A DNA stretch of 64,000 nucleotides from positions 5,735 through 69,734 of the forward strand of contig DASYKS010000003.1 in assembly GCA_035995205.1 (NCBI GenBank), read 5' to 3'. The notes beneath the pieces were generated by a model. That model saw nothing but the letters and a program-made list of their open reading frames with translations. It was not told the origin of the DNA and made no database searches. Below are positions 1 through 8,312 of the stretch, one piece after another. How positions within the stretch are numbered: the stretch's first letter is position 1; each line of letters begins with the position of its first letter. This DNA is from DASYKS01 sp035995205. Its GTDB lineage: Bacteria; Acidobacteriota; Thermoanaerobaculia; Multivoradales; UBA5704. Both the position numbers and the translations under genes were made by a program.

Positions 1-1
1 G

Positions 2-172
2 GTCCTCACGATCGTTACCGGCGCGGCGCTGCTCTCGCTGGACAACGACCTGATCTATCGCATGATGCGCCGCGCGTTTCTGCGCTGGCCCCATCTGTGG
101 GAGAGAATCGAGAGCCTGCGCGAAAAGACCCACGACCGGCTTCACCGGCTGTTTCACCGCGACGAGAACTAG
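2..172 (+). CDS. C-terminal end of a membrane protein (partial)
   Basis: The window opens inside a reading frame that ends at TAG 170-172; 56 residues are visible. They begin with a hydrophobic stretch (VLTIVTGAALLSLDND) followed by a strongly basic, helical tail rich in Arg, His and Glu (WPHLWERIESLREKTHDRL). This looks like the last membrane segment and cytosolic tail of a small membrane protein. The family is not recognised because the N-terminus lies outside the window. The downstream gene is convergent, 35 bp away. Confidence 0.55.
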   Translation, partial: VLTIVTGAALLSLDNDLIYRMMRRAFLRWPHLWERIESLREKTHDRLHRLFHRDEN

Positions 173-207
173 GCCGCAGGCTGAGGAAGCGTTTCGGCAA
201 GCCGGCT

Positions 208-1005
208 TCAGGCGGTTGGCTCGTCGGAAACCGCGATCGGCGTCGACAGGCCGGCGAGCGCGGCGATCCGGCGCTCGACCTCGGCGATCAGCGTGTTCAT
301 GCGGCGCACGCCGTAGGCGGCCGGATCGATCGGCTCGCCGAACCGGATCTCGACCGGCCCGGGGCGGATCTCCCAGCGGCCGCGCGGCTGGATCTGCCGG
401 GTACCCCGGATACCGACCGGCACGATCCGCAGGCCGTGGCGGATCGCGAGCAGAAAGCCGCCGCGCTGCAGATCGCGCATCTCGCCGGTGCGCGAGCGGG
501 TGCCTTCGGGAAACAACAGGATCGAGGTACCGACCGAAAGGTGCGCGGAAGCCGCGGCGAACGCCTGGCGCGCCTTGCTGCCGTCGTCCCGATCGACCGG
601 CACAAAGCCTGCCGCGGAGAGCCCCCAGCCGAAGAACGGCAGCCGAAACAGGCTCCGTTTCGCCATCATCCGCACCTGCCCCGGCACGGTCGAAAGGAGC
701 ACCGGGATGTCGAACATGCTCTGATGGTTGGCGAGCAGAACGTAGTTTCCCCGCGGATCGATTCCCCGGGACAGCTCGGCCGTCACCTCCACGCCGCTCG
801 CCTTGAGCAGGCCGCGCGCCCAAAAGCGCATCAGGACGAAGCCCCAGCTGCCGCGCGGCGGAATCCAGCTCGCGGGCACCGAAAGAAAGCCGAGCAGGAT
901 GCTCCCGATCAGCAGCCAGGCGTTGCCGGTCACCGTCATCAGCCACGCCCCGAACCCGAATCGCGGCAGCGGATCGGTCGGAACGGGCGCCCTGAATTCG
1001 GTCAT
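208..1005 (-). CDS. plsC: 1-acyl-sn-glycerol-3-phosphate acyltransferase (PlsC family)
   Basis: About 265 residues, the usual PlsC length. The acyltransferase motifs are visible: NHQSMFD (the HX4D catalytic block) near residue 93, and FPEGTRSR near residue 164. One hydrophobic N-terminal membrane segment (WLLIGSILLGFLSVPA) precedes them. The family transfers an acyl chain to lysophosphatidate, giving phosphatidate at the inner membrane. I chose ATG at 1005 because an AGGGGAG box lies about 9 bases upstream; the ATG at 1014 would sit directly on that box. It is transcribed divergently from the membrane protein-mla operon, 30 bp away, so the intergenic space probably holds both promoters. The lipid theme is shared with the mla genes; a functional link is inference. 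Confidence 0.9.
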   Translation of the reverse strand: MTEFRAPVPTDPLPRFGFGAWLMTVTGNAWLLIGSILLGFLSVPASWIPPRGSWGFVLMRFWARGLLKASGVEVTAELSRGIDPRGNYVLLANHQSMFDIPVLLSTVPGQVRMMAKRSLFRLPFFGWGLSAAGFVPVDRDDGSKARQAFAAASAHLSVGTSILLFPEGTRSRTGEMRDLQRGGFLLAIRHGLRIVPVGIRGTRQIQPRGRWEIRPGPVEIRFGEPIDPAAYGVRRMNTLIAEVERRIAALAGLSTPIAVSDEPTA

Positions 1006-1035
1006 GGGGGTCATTCTCCCCTAGAATCCTCGACG

Positions 1036-1443
1036 ATGCTCGAAGCGATGAACTATCCGCGCCGGTTCTTTTTTATCCGGCTGCTCGGGGCGAGCCTGGT
1101 TCTGGGCGCACTTTACGACGCGGCGTTCGCGGTGGTCATGGTCGTGGCGCCCGAGCTGCCGCGGCGGATTCTCCGGCTCCCTTTGCCGGGCGCGGATTTC
1201 TATCTTTGGCTGATCGCCGTCCTCCTGCTCATGCTCGCAGCGCTTTACCTGACCGCGGCGCACGATCTGCGGCGCTATACCGGGATCATCCTGGTCGCCA
1301 TTGCCGGCCGTCTGCTCGGCGCAGCGGTGCTCGCCCTGGCGGCGCAGCGCGACCCGCAGCTCGCGGGCCTCTGGCCGCTCGCCGCCGCGGACTTCGCGTT
1401 CGGCGCGGTGCATGCCGTTTCCTGGGTGGCAATCCGCAAGTGA
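1036..1443 (+). CDS. Small four-helix membrane protein, unknown function
   Basis: 135 residues with four predicted membrane helices (around residues 13-35, 55-73, 80-100 and 108-132). I do not recognise a family. It is the first gene of the mla operon: its TGA (1441-1443) overlaps the GTG start of mlaE at 1440, so the two are probably translationally coupled. The ATG at 1036 starts shortly after the divergent plsC start; no strong ribosome site is seen. A role with the lipid transporter is suggested only by position. Confidence 0.75.
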   Translation: MLEAMNYPRRFFFIRLLGASLVLGALYDAAFAVVMVVAPELPRRILRLPLPGADFYLWLIAVLLLMLAALYLTAAHDLRRYTGIILVAIAGRLLGAAVLALAAQRDPQLAGLWPLAAADFAFGAVHAVSWVAIRK

Positions 1444-2192
1444 ACCTGCGGCATACCTTGGAGGAGGCGGGCGGCCTCGGCATCCTCGCCGCCCGGGCGT
1501 TCCGCGCCATGATTGCGCCGCCGTACGAGAAGGGCCTCTGGCTCGGCCAGATGGAGCAGATCGGCGTCCGTTCGCTCGGCGTCGCGGGGATCACCACGAT
1601 CTTCACCGGCATGGTGCTCGCCCTCCAAACCGCGTTCAGCCTGCCCGCGATCGGCGTCAAATACTACATGGGCGCCGTGGTCTCGAAGTCGCTGGTGCGC
1701 GAGCTGGGGCCGGTGCTCACCGCGCTGATCGTGGGCGGCCGGATCGGCGCGGGAATGACCGCCGAGCTGGGCACGATGAAAGTCACCGAGCAGATCGACG
1801 CCTTGCGGGCAATGGCGGTCGACCCGGTCAAGAAGCTGGTCGTGCCGAAGCTGGTGGCCACCCTGATCATGCTCCCCGCTCTCACCATTCTGGGCGATGC
1901 CCTGGGCATTCTCGGCGGCCTGCTGGTCGCCGTCCTCCAGCTCGACCTGGCCCCCGGGTTCTATCTGAACGACGTGTTCGATTCGCTCACCCTGTCCGAC
2001 GTCGCCTCCGGGATCGGGAAGACCTTCTTCTTCGCCTATTTCATCGCGATCATCGGCTGTTACAATGGGCTCAACTCCAAGGGCGGGGCCGACGGCGTCG
2101 GCCGCGCGACCACGAACACGGTCGTCCTCTCGTCCATCCTCATCCTGGTTTCCGACACGATCCTGACCAAGCTTTTCTATCTCCTCACTTGA
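1440..2192 (+). CDS. mlaE: MlaE-type ABC lipid transporter permease
   Basis: 250 residues from the overlapping GTG at 1440, matching the MlaE/YrbE family length. The protein has the family's N-terminal amphipathic region, then five or so membrane helices, with typical segments such as GMVLALQTAF and GPVLTALIVGGRIGAGM and the conserved ELGTMKVTEQIDAL loop. It is the membrane subunit of a retrograde or anterograde phospholipid transporter in the inner membrane of a diderm cell. It is followed directly by the ATPase (mlaF) and the MCE-domain substrate-binding protein (mlaD). A longer open frame extends upstream but only makes sense from this GTG. Confidence 0.92.
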   Translation: MNLRHTLEEAGGLGILAARAFRAMIAPPYEKGLWLGQMEQIGVRSLGVAGITTIFTGMVLALQTAFSLPAIGVKYYMGAVVSKSLVRELGPVLTALIVGGRIGAGMTAELGTMKVTEQIDALRAMAVDPVKKLVVPKLVATLIMLPALTILGDALGILGGLLVAVLQLDLAPGFYLNDVFDSLTLSDVASGIGKTFFFAYFIAIIGCYNGLNSKGGADGVGRATTNTVVLSSILILVSDTILTKLFYLLT

Positions 2193-2206
2193 CCACGAGA
2201 GCCCCG

Positions 2207-2962
2207 GTGACCGACGCGCTGTTCGAAATCCGCGGCCTCGAAAAGTCGTACGGCGACCGCCGCATCCTCGCCGGAATCGACTTTACGGTCCGTCGCGGCG
2301 AGTGTCTGGTCATTCTCGGCCGTTCGGGCAGCGGCAAGAGCGTGACGCTGCGCCAGCTGAACGGCCTCGAGCCGCCGGATTCGGGCGAGGTCCGATTCGA
2401 CGGAATCCAGGTCTCCGGAGTCAAAGAGCGCGAGCTGTTTCCGATCCGACGGCGGATCGGTATGCTGTTTCAAGGCGGCGCGCTGTTCGACTCGTTCGAC
2501 ATCTTCGACAATGTCGCGTTCCCGCTCCGTGAGCACACCGCGTTGTCCGAGGAGGAGATCGAGGCGATGGTCTCCGCCAAGCTCGCGCTGGTCGGATTGG
2601 AGGGGGTCGAAGAAAAGATGCCCTCGGACCTTTCCGGCGGAATGAAGAAGCGCGCCGCGCTCGCCCGCTCGCTCGCGCTCGACCCGGAGGCGATGCTGTT
2701 CGACGAGCCGACCACCGGCCTCGACCCGATCACCTCGGCGACCATCGGACGGTTGATCCACTCGATCCAGGAGGATCTCGGCGTGACCTCGGTGGTGGTC
2801 ACCCACGACGTTGCGCTCGCGCGGCGAATCGGCGACCGTCTGGCGTTCCTCGACGAAGGCCGGTTCATCTTTCTCGGCGATTGGCAGGAGGCCGACGCCT
2901 CCGGACCGTCCCAACTCGCGGATTTTCTCGCCGGACGCGAGGAGGGCGCCCATGCCGCATGA
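2207..2962 (+). CDS. mlaF: MlaF-type ABC transporter ATPase
   Basis: 251 residues from GTG 2207 (a TTG at 2189 is the alternative start). A complete ABC ATPase: Walker A GRSGSGKS near residue 38, signature LSGGMKKR near 143, Walker B MLFDEPTT near 163 and the switch histidine in VVVTHD. The signature LSGGM(K/R)KR is typical of the Mla/Mce group. It powers MlaE. The 3' end overlaps mlaD by 11 bases, so mlaE, mlaF and mlaD form one translation-coupled operon. Confidence 0.93.
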   Translation: MTDALFEIRGLEKSYGDRRILAGIDFTVRRGECLVILGRSGSGKSVTLRQLNGLEPPDSGEVRFDGIQVSGVKERELFPIRRRIGMLFQGGALFDSFDIFDNVAFPLREHTALSEEEIEAMVSAKLALVGLEGVEEKMPSDLSGGMKKRAALARSLALDPEAMLFDEPTTGLDPITSATIGRLIHSIQEDLGVTSVVVTHDVALARRIGDRLAFLDEGRFIFLGDWQEADASGPSQLADFLAGREEGAHAA

Positions 2963-4331
2963 GAAGAACCCGGGCCAGCGCACAGCGGTGCGGGTCGGCG
3001 CGCTTCTGCTCGCGAGCATCGCCGTCCTCGGCGCCGCGGTCCTCTTGATCGGCGACCGGCGCAATCTGTTCGAGCGCAAGAATCGCTACTACATCGACCT
3101 ACTCACGGTGTCCGGGCTCAAGCCGGGCAACCCGGTCCAGCTGAACGGCGTTGGGGTCGGCCAGGTCCAGAAAATCGTCCTGCCGGAAGATCCGGCGGTC
3201 GAGAACATCCGCGTCTGGATCGAGGTCGATCGCAGCTACGAAGACCGGATTCGCGCCTTCCCCGACGGCAAGCCTTTGCCCGGACCGAAGGGCGACCTGC
3301 CGTACTCGGAGGCGCGGATCAAGACGCTCGGCCTGCTCGGCGACAAATTCATCGAGCTGACGTCCGGGTCGGCGCCCTACCCGAAGGTCGAATCCGAGGG
3401 CAAAATCCCCGCCGGCCAACTGACCAGCGTCGACGCCCTGGTCGCCTCGGGCGAGGACGTGATGAGCAACGTGGTCGAGATCTCTCACTCGCTGTCCAAC
3501 ATCCTCTCCCGGATGGAGCGCGGCGAAGGGCTGCTCGGCGAGCTGACCTCGGAGTCGCCGAACGGCAAGCGCCTGAGCGAATCGATGGTCGGCACGTTCG
3601 AGGCCACGGAGCGGATCGCCAACCGATTGGATTCGGGCGAGGGCCCCCTCCCCCGCCTGCTGAACGACAAGCAGCTCGCCGACCGGCTGGCCGGCTCGCT
3701 CGATCGCTTCGACCGCGTCCTCGCCTCCGCCGAAGCCGGGCCGGGGCTGCTGCCCGGCTTGCTCAACGATCCGCAAGCGAAGCAGAAATTCGACGAGACG
3801 CTGGCTTCGCTCCGGACCGCGGCGCAAAACGTCGAGCGCTTCAGCGGCAACCTGGAGCAAAGCGACGCCCTGGTGCCCAAGCTGCTCAAGGACGAGGCGT
3901 ACGGCCGCAAGGTGACCGCCGATCTGTCGTCCCTGGTCGAACAGTTGAACGAGGTTTCGCTCCGTCTTTCCCATGGCGAAGGCACGGCCGCCAAACTGAT
4001 CAACGACCCGCAGATCTACGATGCGGTCAACGACATCATGATCGGCGTCGAGGAATCGAAGCTGCTCCGCTGGCTGATCCGCAACCGCCAGAAGGCCGGC
4101 ATCAAGAAGCGTTACGAGGACGCCCAGAAGGCTCCGCCGGCTACGGGGGCTCCGATGACTCCGGCGACTCCAGAAGACACCGAAGCGGCTCCCGCGACGC
4201 CGGAGCCCTCGGCCCCTCCGCCGGATTCGCCGCAGACCGTTCCTCCGACAGCCGAAGCCCCGGCACCGCCCCCCGTGCCCCCTGTGGACGATCCCGCGCC
4301 TCCGCCGCCGAGCGGCCCGCGAGAGGAGTAA
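2952..4331 (+). CDS. mlaD: MlaD/MCE-domain lipid-binding protein with long C-terminal extension
   Basis: 459 residues from ATG 2952. One N-terminal membrane helix (VGALLLASIAVLGAAVLLIG, residues about 16-35) anchors a single MCE domain (roughly 40-135, with YYIDLLTVSGLKPGNPVQLNG). After it comes a long alpha-helical region with repeated short motifs (GLLGEL, GPLPRLLNDKQ, GLLPGLLNDPQ, ALVPKLLKDE), then a Pro/Ala-rich tail of about 70 residues ending PPPPSGPREE. Proteobacterial MlaD is about 180 residues, so this is the long form, resembling actinobacterial Mce proteins and PqiB-like bridging proteins in layout. The tail may cross the periplasm; this is inference. No mlaA, mlaB or mlaC gene lies nearby. 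Confidence 0.9.
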   Translation: MPHEKNPGQRTAVRVGALLLASIAVLGAAVLLIGDRRNLFERKNRYYIDLLTVSGLKPGNPVQLNGVGVGQVQKIVLPEDPAVENIRVWIEVDRSYEDRIRAFPDGKPLPGPKGDLPYSEARIKTLGLLGDKFIELTSGSAPYPKVESEGKIPAGQLTSVDALVASGEDVMSNVVEISHSLSNILSRMERGEGLLGELTSESPNGKRLSESMVGTFEATERIANRLDSGEGPLPRLLNDKQLADRLAGSLDRFDRVLASAEAGPGLLPGLLNDPQAKQKFDETLASLRTAAQNVERFSGNLEQSDALVPKLLKDEAYGRKVTADLSSLVEQLNEVSLRLSHGEGTAAKLINDPQIYDAVNDIMIGVEESKLLRWLIRNRQKAGIKKRYEDAQKAPPATGAPMTPATPEDTEAAPATPEPSAPPPDSPQTVPPTAEAPAPPPVPPVDDPAPPPPSGPREE

Positions 4332-4337
4332 TCCAGC

Positions 4338-5345
4338 ATGTCCCAACATGTCCTGGTGACCGGCGGCGCCGGCTTCATCGGCTCGCACCTCAGCCGCCGG
4401 CTGCTCGCGCGCGGCGATCGGGTGACCGCCTACGACGACTTGAACGACTTCTACGACCCGGCGAGGAAGCGCGAGAACGTCGAAACGATTCTCGCCGCGC
4501 CGGGCGGCGAGCGTTTCACCCTGATCGAAGGGGACATCCGCGACGAGTCGCGCGTCGATCGACTGTTTTCCGGTCAACTCGATGCCGAGCGGCGGAAGTT
4601 CGACGCCGTGATCCATCTGGCGGCGCGCGCCGGGGTGCGCCCGAGCCTTTCCGAGCCGATCCTTTACGAGGACGTCAACTGTATCGGCACGCTCCGGCTG
4701 CTCGAAGCGGCGCGCCGCCACGGACCGAACGTGTTCCTGTTCGGCTCGTCCTCTTCCGTCTACGGCATCAACAAGAAGGTGCCGTTCGCCGAATCCGACG
4801 AGGTGAACCAGCCGATCAGCCCCTACGCCACGACCAAGCGCGCGGGCGAGCTGCTCTGCTACAACTACCATCACCTCTACGGCTTCCGCACCGCCTGCCT
4901 GCGTTTCTTCACGGTCTACGGCCCGGCGCAGCGGCCGGAGATGGCGATTCACAAGTTCACCGACCTGCTCGCCCGGGGCGCCACGATTCCGCTTTACGGC
5001 GACGGCCAGACCCGCCGCGACTACACTTTTATCGACGACATCATCGACGGTTTGGAAGCGACGCTAGACGCCGCCCCGGGATTCGAGATCCTGAATCTCG
5101 GCGGCGCCGAGACCACGGCGCTTGGCGACCTGGTCCGGTGGCTGGCCGAGGAGCTTGTCGTCGAACCGCGCATCGAGTATCTTCCCGACCAACCCGGCGA
5201 CGTCCCGATCACCTACGCCGACGTCACGAAAGCCGGCCGCCTCCTGGGTTATTCGCCCAAGGTTCCGATCCGCGAAGGCTTACGCCGCTTCGTCTCTTGG
5301 TATCGGGAGCGAGCAGAGCGCCAAGCCCTACGCGCCGCGAAATGA
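4338..5345 (+). CDS. UDP-glucuronate 4-epimerase-like SDR enzyme
   Basis: 335 residues, extended short-chain dehydrogenase fold. The NAD-binding motif GGAGFIG is at residues 9-15, the active-site Ser is in SSSSVYG, and the catalytic pair is in YATTKRAGE. The DDLNDFYDP segment after the first beta-alpha unit and the RPEMAIHKF block match bacterial UDP-glucuronate 4-epimerases, which make UDP-galacturonate. It begins 6 bases after mlaD and is followed by ugd and the decarboxylase, both acting on UDP-glucuronate, which supports the assignment. A related 4,6-epimerase activity cannot be excluded from sequence alone. Confidence 0.85.
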   Translation: MSQHVLVTGGAGFIGSHLSRRLLARGDRVTAYDDLNDFYDPARKRENVETILAAPGGERFTLIEGDIRDESRVDRLFSGQLDAERRKFDAVIHLAARAGVRPSLSEPILYEDVNCIGTLRLLEAARRHGPNVFLFGSSSSVYGINKKVPFAESDEVNQPISPYATTKRAGELLCYNYHHLYGFRTACLRFFTVYGPAQRPEMAIHKFTDLLARGATIPLYGDGQTRRDYTFIDDIIDGLEATLDAAPGFEILNLGGAETTALGDLVRWLAEELVVEPRIEYLPDQPGDVPITYADVTKAGRLLGYSPKVPIREGLRRFVSWYRERAERQALRAAK

Positions 5346-5388
5346 TTCCGATCCCGGTTGCCAACTCTTCCGAGCGAGCTTTTAAACG

Positions 5389-6729
5389 ATGAACGTCTGT
5401 GTCGTGGGTAGCGGCTATGTCGGCTTGGTCACCGGAGCGTGCTTGGCCGATTTCGGCATGAATGTGGTCGGCGTCGACAAAGACGCCGGGAAGGTCACGA
5501 TGCTGACCGGCGGCCGGGTGCCGATCTACGAGCCCGGCCTCGAAACCCTCGTGCAGAAGAACATGGCGGAAGGGCGCCTGCGCTTCACGACCGATCTGGC
5601 CCCCGCGATCGAGGCCGCCCAAGTGATCTTCATCGCGGTCGGCACGCCGCCGCTGCCCGACGGTTCAGCCGACCTGACGTTCATCCGCGAGGTCGCCACC
5701 TCGATCGGCAAGCACTTGAACGGCTACAAGGTCGTGGTCACCAAGAGCACGGTCCCAATCGGCACCGGCAAGATGATCGAGGAGATCGTGCGCACCGGCT
5801 CTTCCGAGCGCCATCCGTTCGCCGTGGTCAGCAACCCCGAGTTCCTGCGCGAAGGTTCGGCGATCGAAGACTTCATGCAGCCCGATCGCGTGGTGATCGG
5901 CACCCGAGACCCGCGAGCGATCGAGATGATGCTCGACGTCTACTCCCCCCTTCACGCGGCGGACGTGCCGTTCGTGATCACCGACGTCGAGAGCGCCGAG
6001 CTGATCAAGTACGCGAGCAACGGCTTCCTCGCGACCAAGATCTCGTTCATCAACGAGATCGCGGTGCTCTGCGAGGCGCTGGGCGCCAACGTCGAAGTCG
6101 TCGCTCGCGGCATGGGGCTCGACAACCGGATCGGCCCGAAATTCCTCCACGCCGGTCCCGGCTTCGGCGGTTCCTGCTTCCCCAAGGACACCCGCGCCGT
6201 GGCGCAGATCGCGCGCGATCACGGCCGCGAGTTCCGGATCATCGAAGCGGTGCTGGCGGTGAACGTGGAAACCCAGAGCCGGATGGTCGACAAGATCGCC
6301 GACGAGCTCGGAGCGATCGAGGGCAAAACCCTCGCGGTGCTCGGCTTGGCGTTCAAGCCGAACACCGACGACATTCGCGAATCGCCGGCCCTACCGATCG
6401 TCCGGGCGCTGATCGATCGGGGAGCCAACGTCCGCACGTTCGATCCCGCGGCGATGGACGCCTGCCGGCCGATCCTGCCCGAAGCGACGTTTTGCGACAA
6501 CGCCTATGAGACGGCGACCGGCGCCGATGCGGTGATCATCCTCACCGAGTGGAACCCGTTCCGCAAGCTCGAATTGGAACGCCTGCGCGGCCTGGTGAAG
6601 ACGCCGTTGATCATCGACCTGCGCAACCTGTACGAACCGGACAAGATGGCCGAAGCCGGATTCGATTACATTTCGATCGGCCGGCCCGACGGCCGGTCGA
6701 CCGTACGGCCGGCGGGAGAGAACGCATGA
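5389..6729 (+). CDS. ugd: UDP-glucose 6-dehydrogenase
   Basis: 446 residues. The N-terminal Rossmann motif is GSGYVGLVTG; the conserved thiohemiacetal-forming cysteine is Cys263 in FGGSCFPKDT; the C-terminal UDP-binding domain contains GLAFKPNTDDIRESPA. The family oxidises UDP-glucose to UDP-glucuronate with two NAD. Flanked by a 4-epimerase and a decarboxylase that consume this product. Its TGA overlaps the ATG of the next gene (ATGA at 6726-6729). Confidence 0.96.
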   Translation: MNVCVVGSGYVGLVTGACLADFGMNVVGVDKDAGKVTMLTGGRVPIYEPGLETLVQKNMAEGRLRFTTDLAPAIEAAQVIFIAVGTPPLPDGSADLTFIREVATSIGKHLNGYKVVVTKSTVPIGTGKMIEEIVRTGSSERHPFAVVSNPEFLREGSAIEDFMQPDRVVIGTRDPRAIEMMLDVYSPLHAADVPFVITDVESAELIKYASNGFLATKISFINEIAVLCEALGANVEVVARGMGLDNRIGPKFLHAGPGFGGSCFPKDTRAVAQIARDHGREFRIIEAVLAVNVETQSRMVDKIADELGAIEGKTLAVLGLAFKPNTDDIRESPALPIVRALIDRGANVRTFDPAAMDACRPILPEATFCDNAYETATGADAVIILTEWNPFRKLELERLRGLVKTPLIIDLRNLYEPDKMAEAGFDYISIGRPDGRSTVRPAGENA

Positions 6730-7682
6730 AGCGAGCGGTCGTCACCGGCGGCGCCGGCTTCCTCGGCTCCCATCTTTGCGAGCGCCTGCTCGCCGAGGGG
6801 CACCGCGTCACCGCGGTCGACAACCTGCTCACCGGTAGCCGCGACAACCTCGCGCACCTGTTCGCCCAGCCGGCGTTCACCTTCGTCGAGCACGACGTGA
6901 CGAAGCCATTCGAGATCGACGGCGAAGTCGATTACGTGCTCCATTTCGCGTCGCCCGCGAGCCCGATCGACTACCTGGAGCTGCCGATCCAAACGCTCAA
7001 GGTGGGCTCTCTCGGCACCCACAACGCCCTCGGCCTGGCGAAGGCGAAGCGCGCGCGCTTTCTGCTCGCGTCCACCTCGGAGGTGTACGGCGATCCGCTG
7101 ATCCATCCCCAGCCGGAGACCTATTGGGGCAACGTCAATCCAATCGGCCCGCGCGGCGTCTACGACGAAGCGAAGCGCTTCGCCGAAGCGATGGCCATGG
7201 CCTACCACCGGGTTCATTCGCTCGAAGTGCGGATCGTCCGCATCTTCAACACCTACGGACCGCGCATGCGGCTGCGCGACGGTCGGGTGGTGCCGAATTT
7301 CATGTCGCAGGCACTCCTGGGCAAACCGCTCACGGTCTACGGCGACGGCGGCCAGACCCGATCGTTCTGTTTCGTCGAAGACCTGATCGACGGCATCTAC
7401 CGGCTGCTCCTGTCGGACGCGAAGTCCCCGGTCAACATCGGCAATCCGCACGAGATGACGATCCTGCAATTCGCCGAGCGGATCAAGGAACTCACCGGTT
7501 CAACGAGCTCGATCGTCTTTGAGCCGCTGCCGGTCGACGATCCGAAAACCCGCCAGCCGGACATCACGCTCGCCCGCGCTCTGCTGGGCTGGGAACCCAA
7601 GGTCGCGCTCGACGAGGGGCTCGCGCGCACCGTCGAGTACTTTCGCCGGGCACTCTCGGCAGTCGCCGCCAACGCGTTGTAG
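6726..7682 (+). CDS. UDP-glucuronate decarboxylase (UDP-xylose synthase)
   Basis: 318 residues from ATG 6726, overlapping ugd by four bases. SDR motif GGAGFLG at residues 8-14, STSEVYGDP with the active-site Ser/Thr, and YDEAKRFAEA with the catalytic Tyr and Lys. The segments SPASPIDY and IFNTYGPRM are characteristic of the UXS subgroup. It converts UDP-glucuronate to UDP-xylose. Together with its two neighbours the operon can supply UDP-GlcA, UDP-GalA and UDP-Xyl for polysaccharide or glycoconjugate synthesis; no glycosyltransferase lies in the window. Confidence 0.93.
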   Translation: MKRAVVTGGAGFLGSHLCERLLAEGHRVTAVDNLLTGSRDNLAHLFAQPAFTFVEHDVTKPFEIDGEVDYVLHFASPASPIDYLELPIQTLKVGSLGTHNALGLAKAKRARFLLASTSEVYGDPLIHPQPETYWGNVNPIGPRGVYDEAKRFAEAMAMAYHRVHSLEVRIVRIFNTYGPRMRLRDGRVVPNFMSQALLGKPLTVYGDGGQTRSFCFVEDLIDGIYRLLLSDAKSPVNIGNPHEMTILQFAERIKELTGSTSSIVFEPLPVDDPKTRQPDITLARALLGWEPKVALDEGLARTVEYFRRALSAVAANAL

Positions 7683-7714
7683 CATTCGAAAAGCCATCCC
7701 CTGGAGGCGCCGCC

Positions 7715-7981
7715 GTGGACCCGCTCGAAACCCTGGAGTTCGCCATCGAGAAGTACCCGCATCGGACCGAAGTGATCCCTGTGCGCGAGTTGATCATGGA
7801 CAGCGCGCGCCAGAACGAACGCCGCCCGGCCTTCGTCCAGCTCGAGCTGCCGGACGAGATGGTCAAGGGGTTGCGCGGGCGCGAGGATCAAGAGCCGAAC
7901 CTCCTGCTTCTGGTTCGCATCCCGCGCGAGGTTCTGAGTCGGTCCGAGAGCCTGATCGTGCTGCCCAACGAGGTGCGTTAG
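7715..7981 (+). CDS. Small conserved-type hypothetical protein
   Basis: 88 residues from GTG 7715, about 10 bases after a CTGGAGG box. Charged, mixed alpha/beta, no signal peptide or membrane segment. I do not recognise it. It lies 32 bp after the UDP-xylose synthase gene and 2 bp before the YggX-like gene, so it is probably co-transcribed with the latter. Codon use matches its neighbours. Confidence 0.7.
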   Translation: MDPLETLEFAIEKYPHRTEVIPVRELIMDSARQNERRPAFVQLELPDEMVKGLRGREDQEPNLLLLVRIPREVLSRSESLIVLPNEVR

Positions 7982-7983
7982 CC

Positions 7984-8280
7984 GTGGCGGAACTGACGGC
8001 GGCATGTACCCGTTGCGGCCTCGTCGACCGCCCGGCCCTCCCCCGCGCCCCCCTGCCCGGTCCGATGGGCAAGGAGATCCAGCAGCGCGTCTGCGCCGAC
8101 TGTTGGGCCGCGTGGCAGAACATGGAGGTCATGGTGATCAATGAGCTGCGCCTGAACTTCATGGACCCCAAGGCGCAGGAGACGCTCGAAAAGCAGATGC
8201 GCCGCTTCTTCCTCTGGGAGAGCGCCGACGACGCACCCGAAGCGCTCGATGGCCTGACTGAAAGCGGCCGGGTCGGCTAA
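7984..8280 (+). CDS. YggX-like Fe(II)-trafficking / oxidative-damage protection protein
   Basis: 98 residues from GTG 7984. The middle (GKEIQQRVCADCWAAWQ and MVINELRLNFMDPKAQ) matches the layout of YggX: GKRIYN...WAQWQ...MLINE.KLN. The C-terminal helix LEKQMRRFFL also fits. YggX proteins protect iron-sulfur enzymes. Unlike E. coli YggX this one has two Cys pairs (CTRC near the N-terminus and CADC), possibly a metal site. The assignment is by pattern only. Confidence 0.75.
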   Translation: MAELTAACTRCGLVDRPALPRAPLPGPMGKEIQQRVCADCWAAWQNMEVMVINELRLNFMDPKAQETLEKQMRRFFLWESADDAPEALDGLTESGRVG

Positions 8281-8312
8281 TCTGACCTCAGGCGCCGAAC
8301 GCGCCGCCCAAG

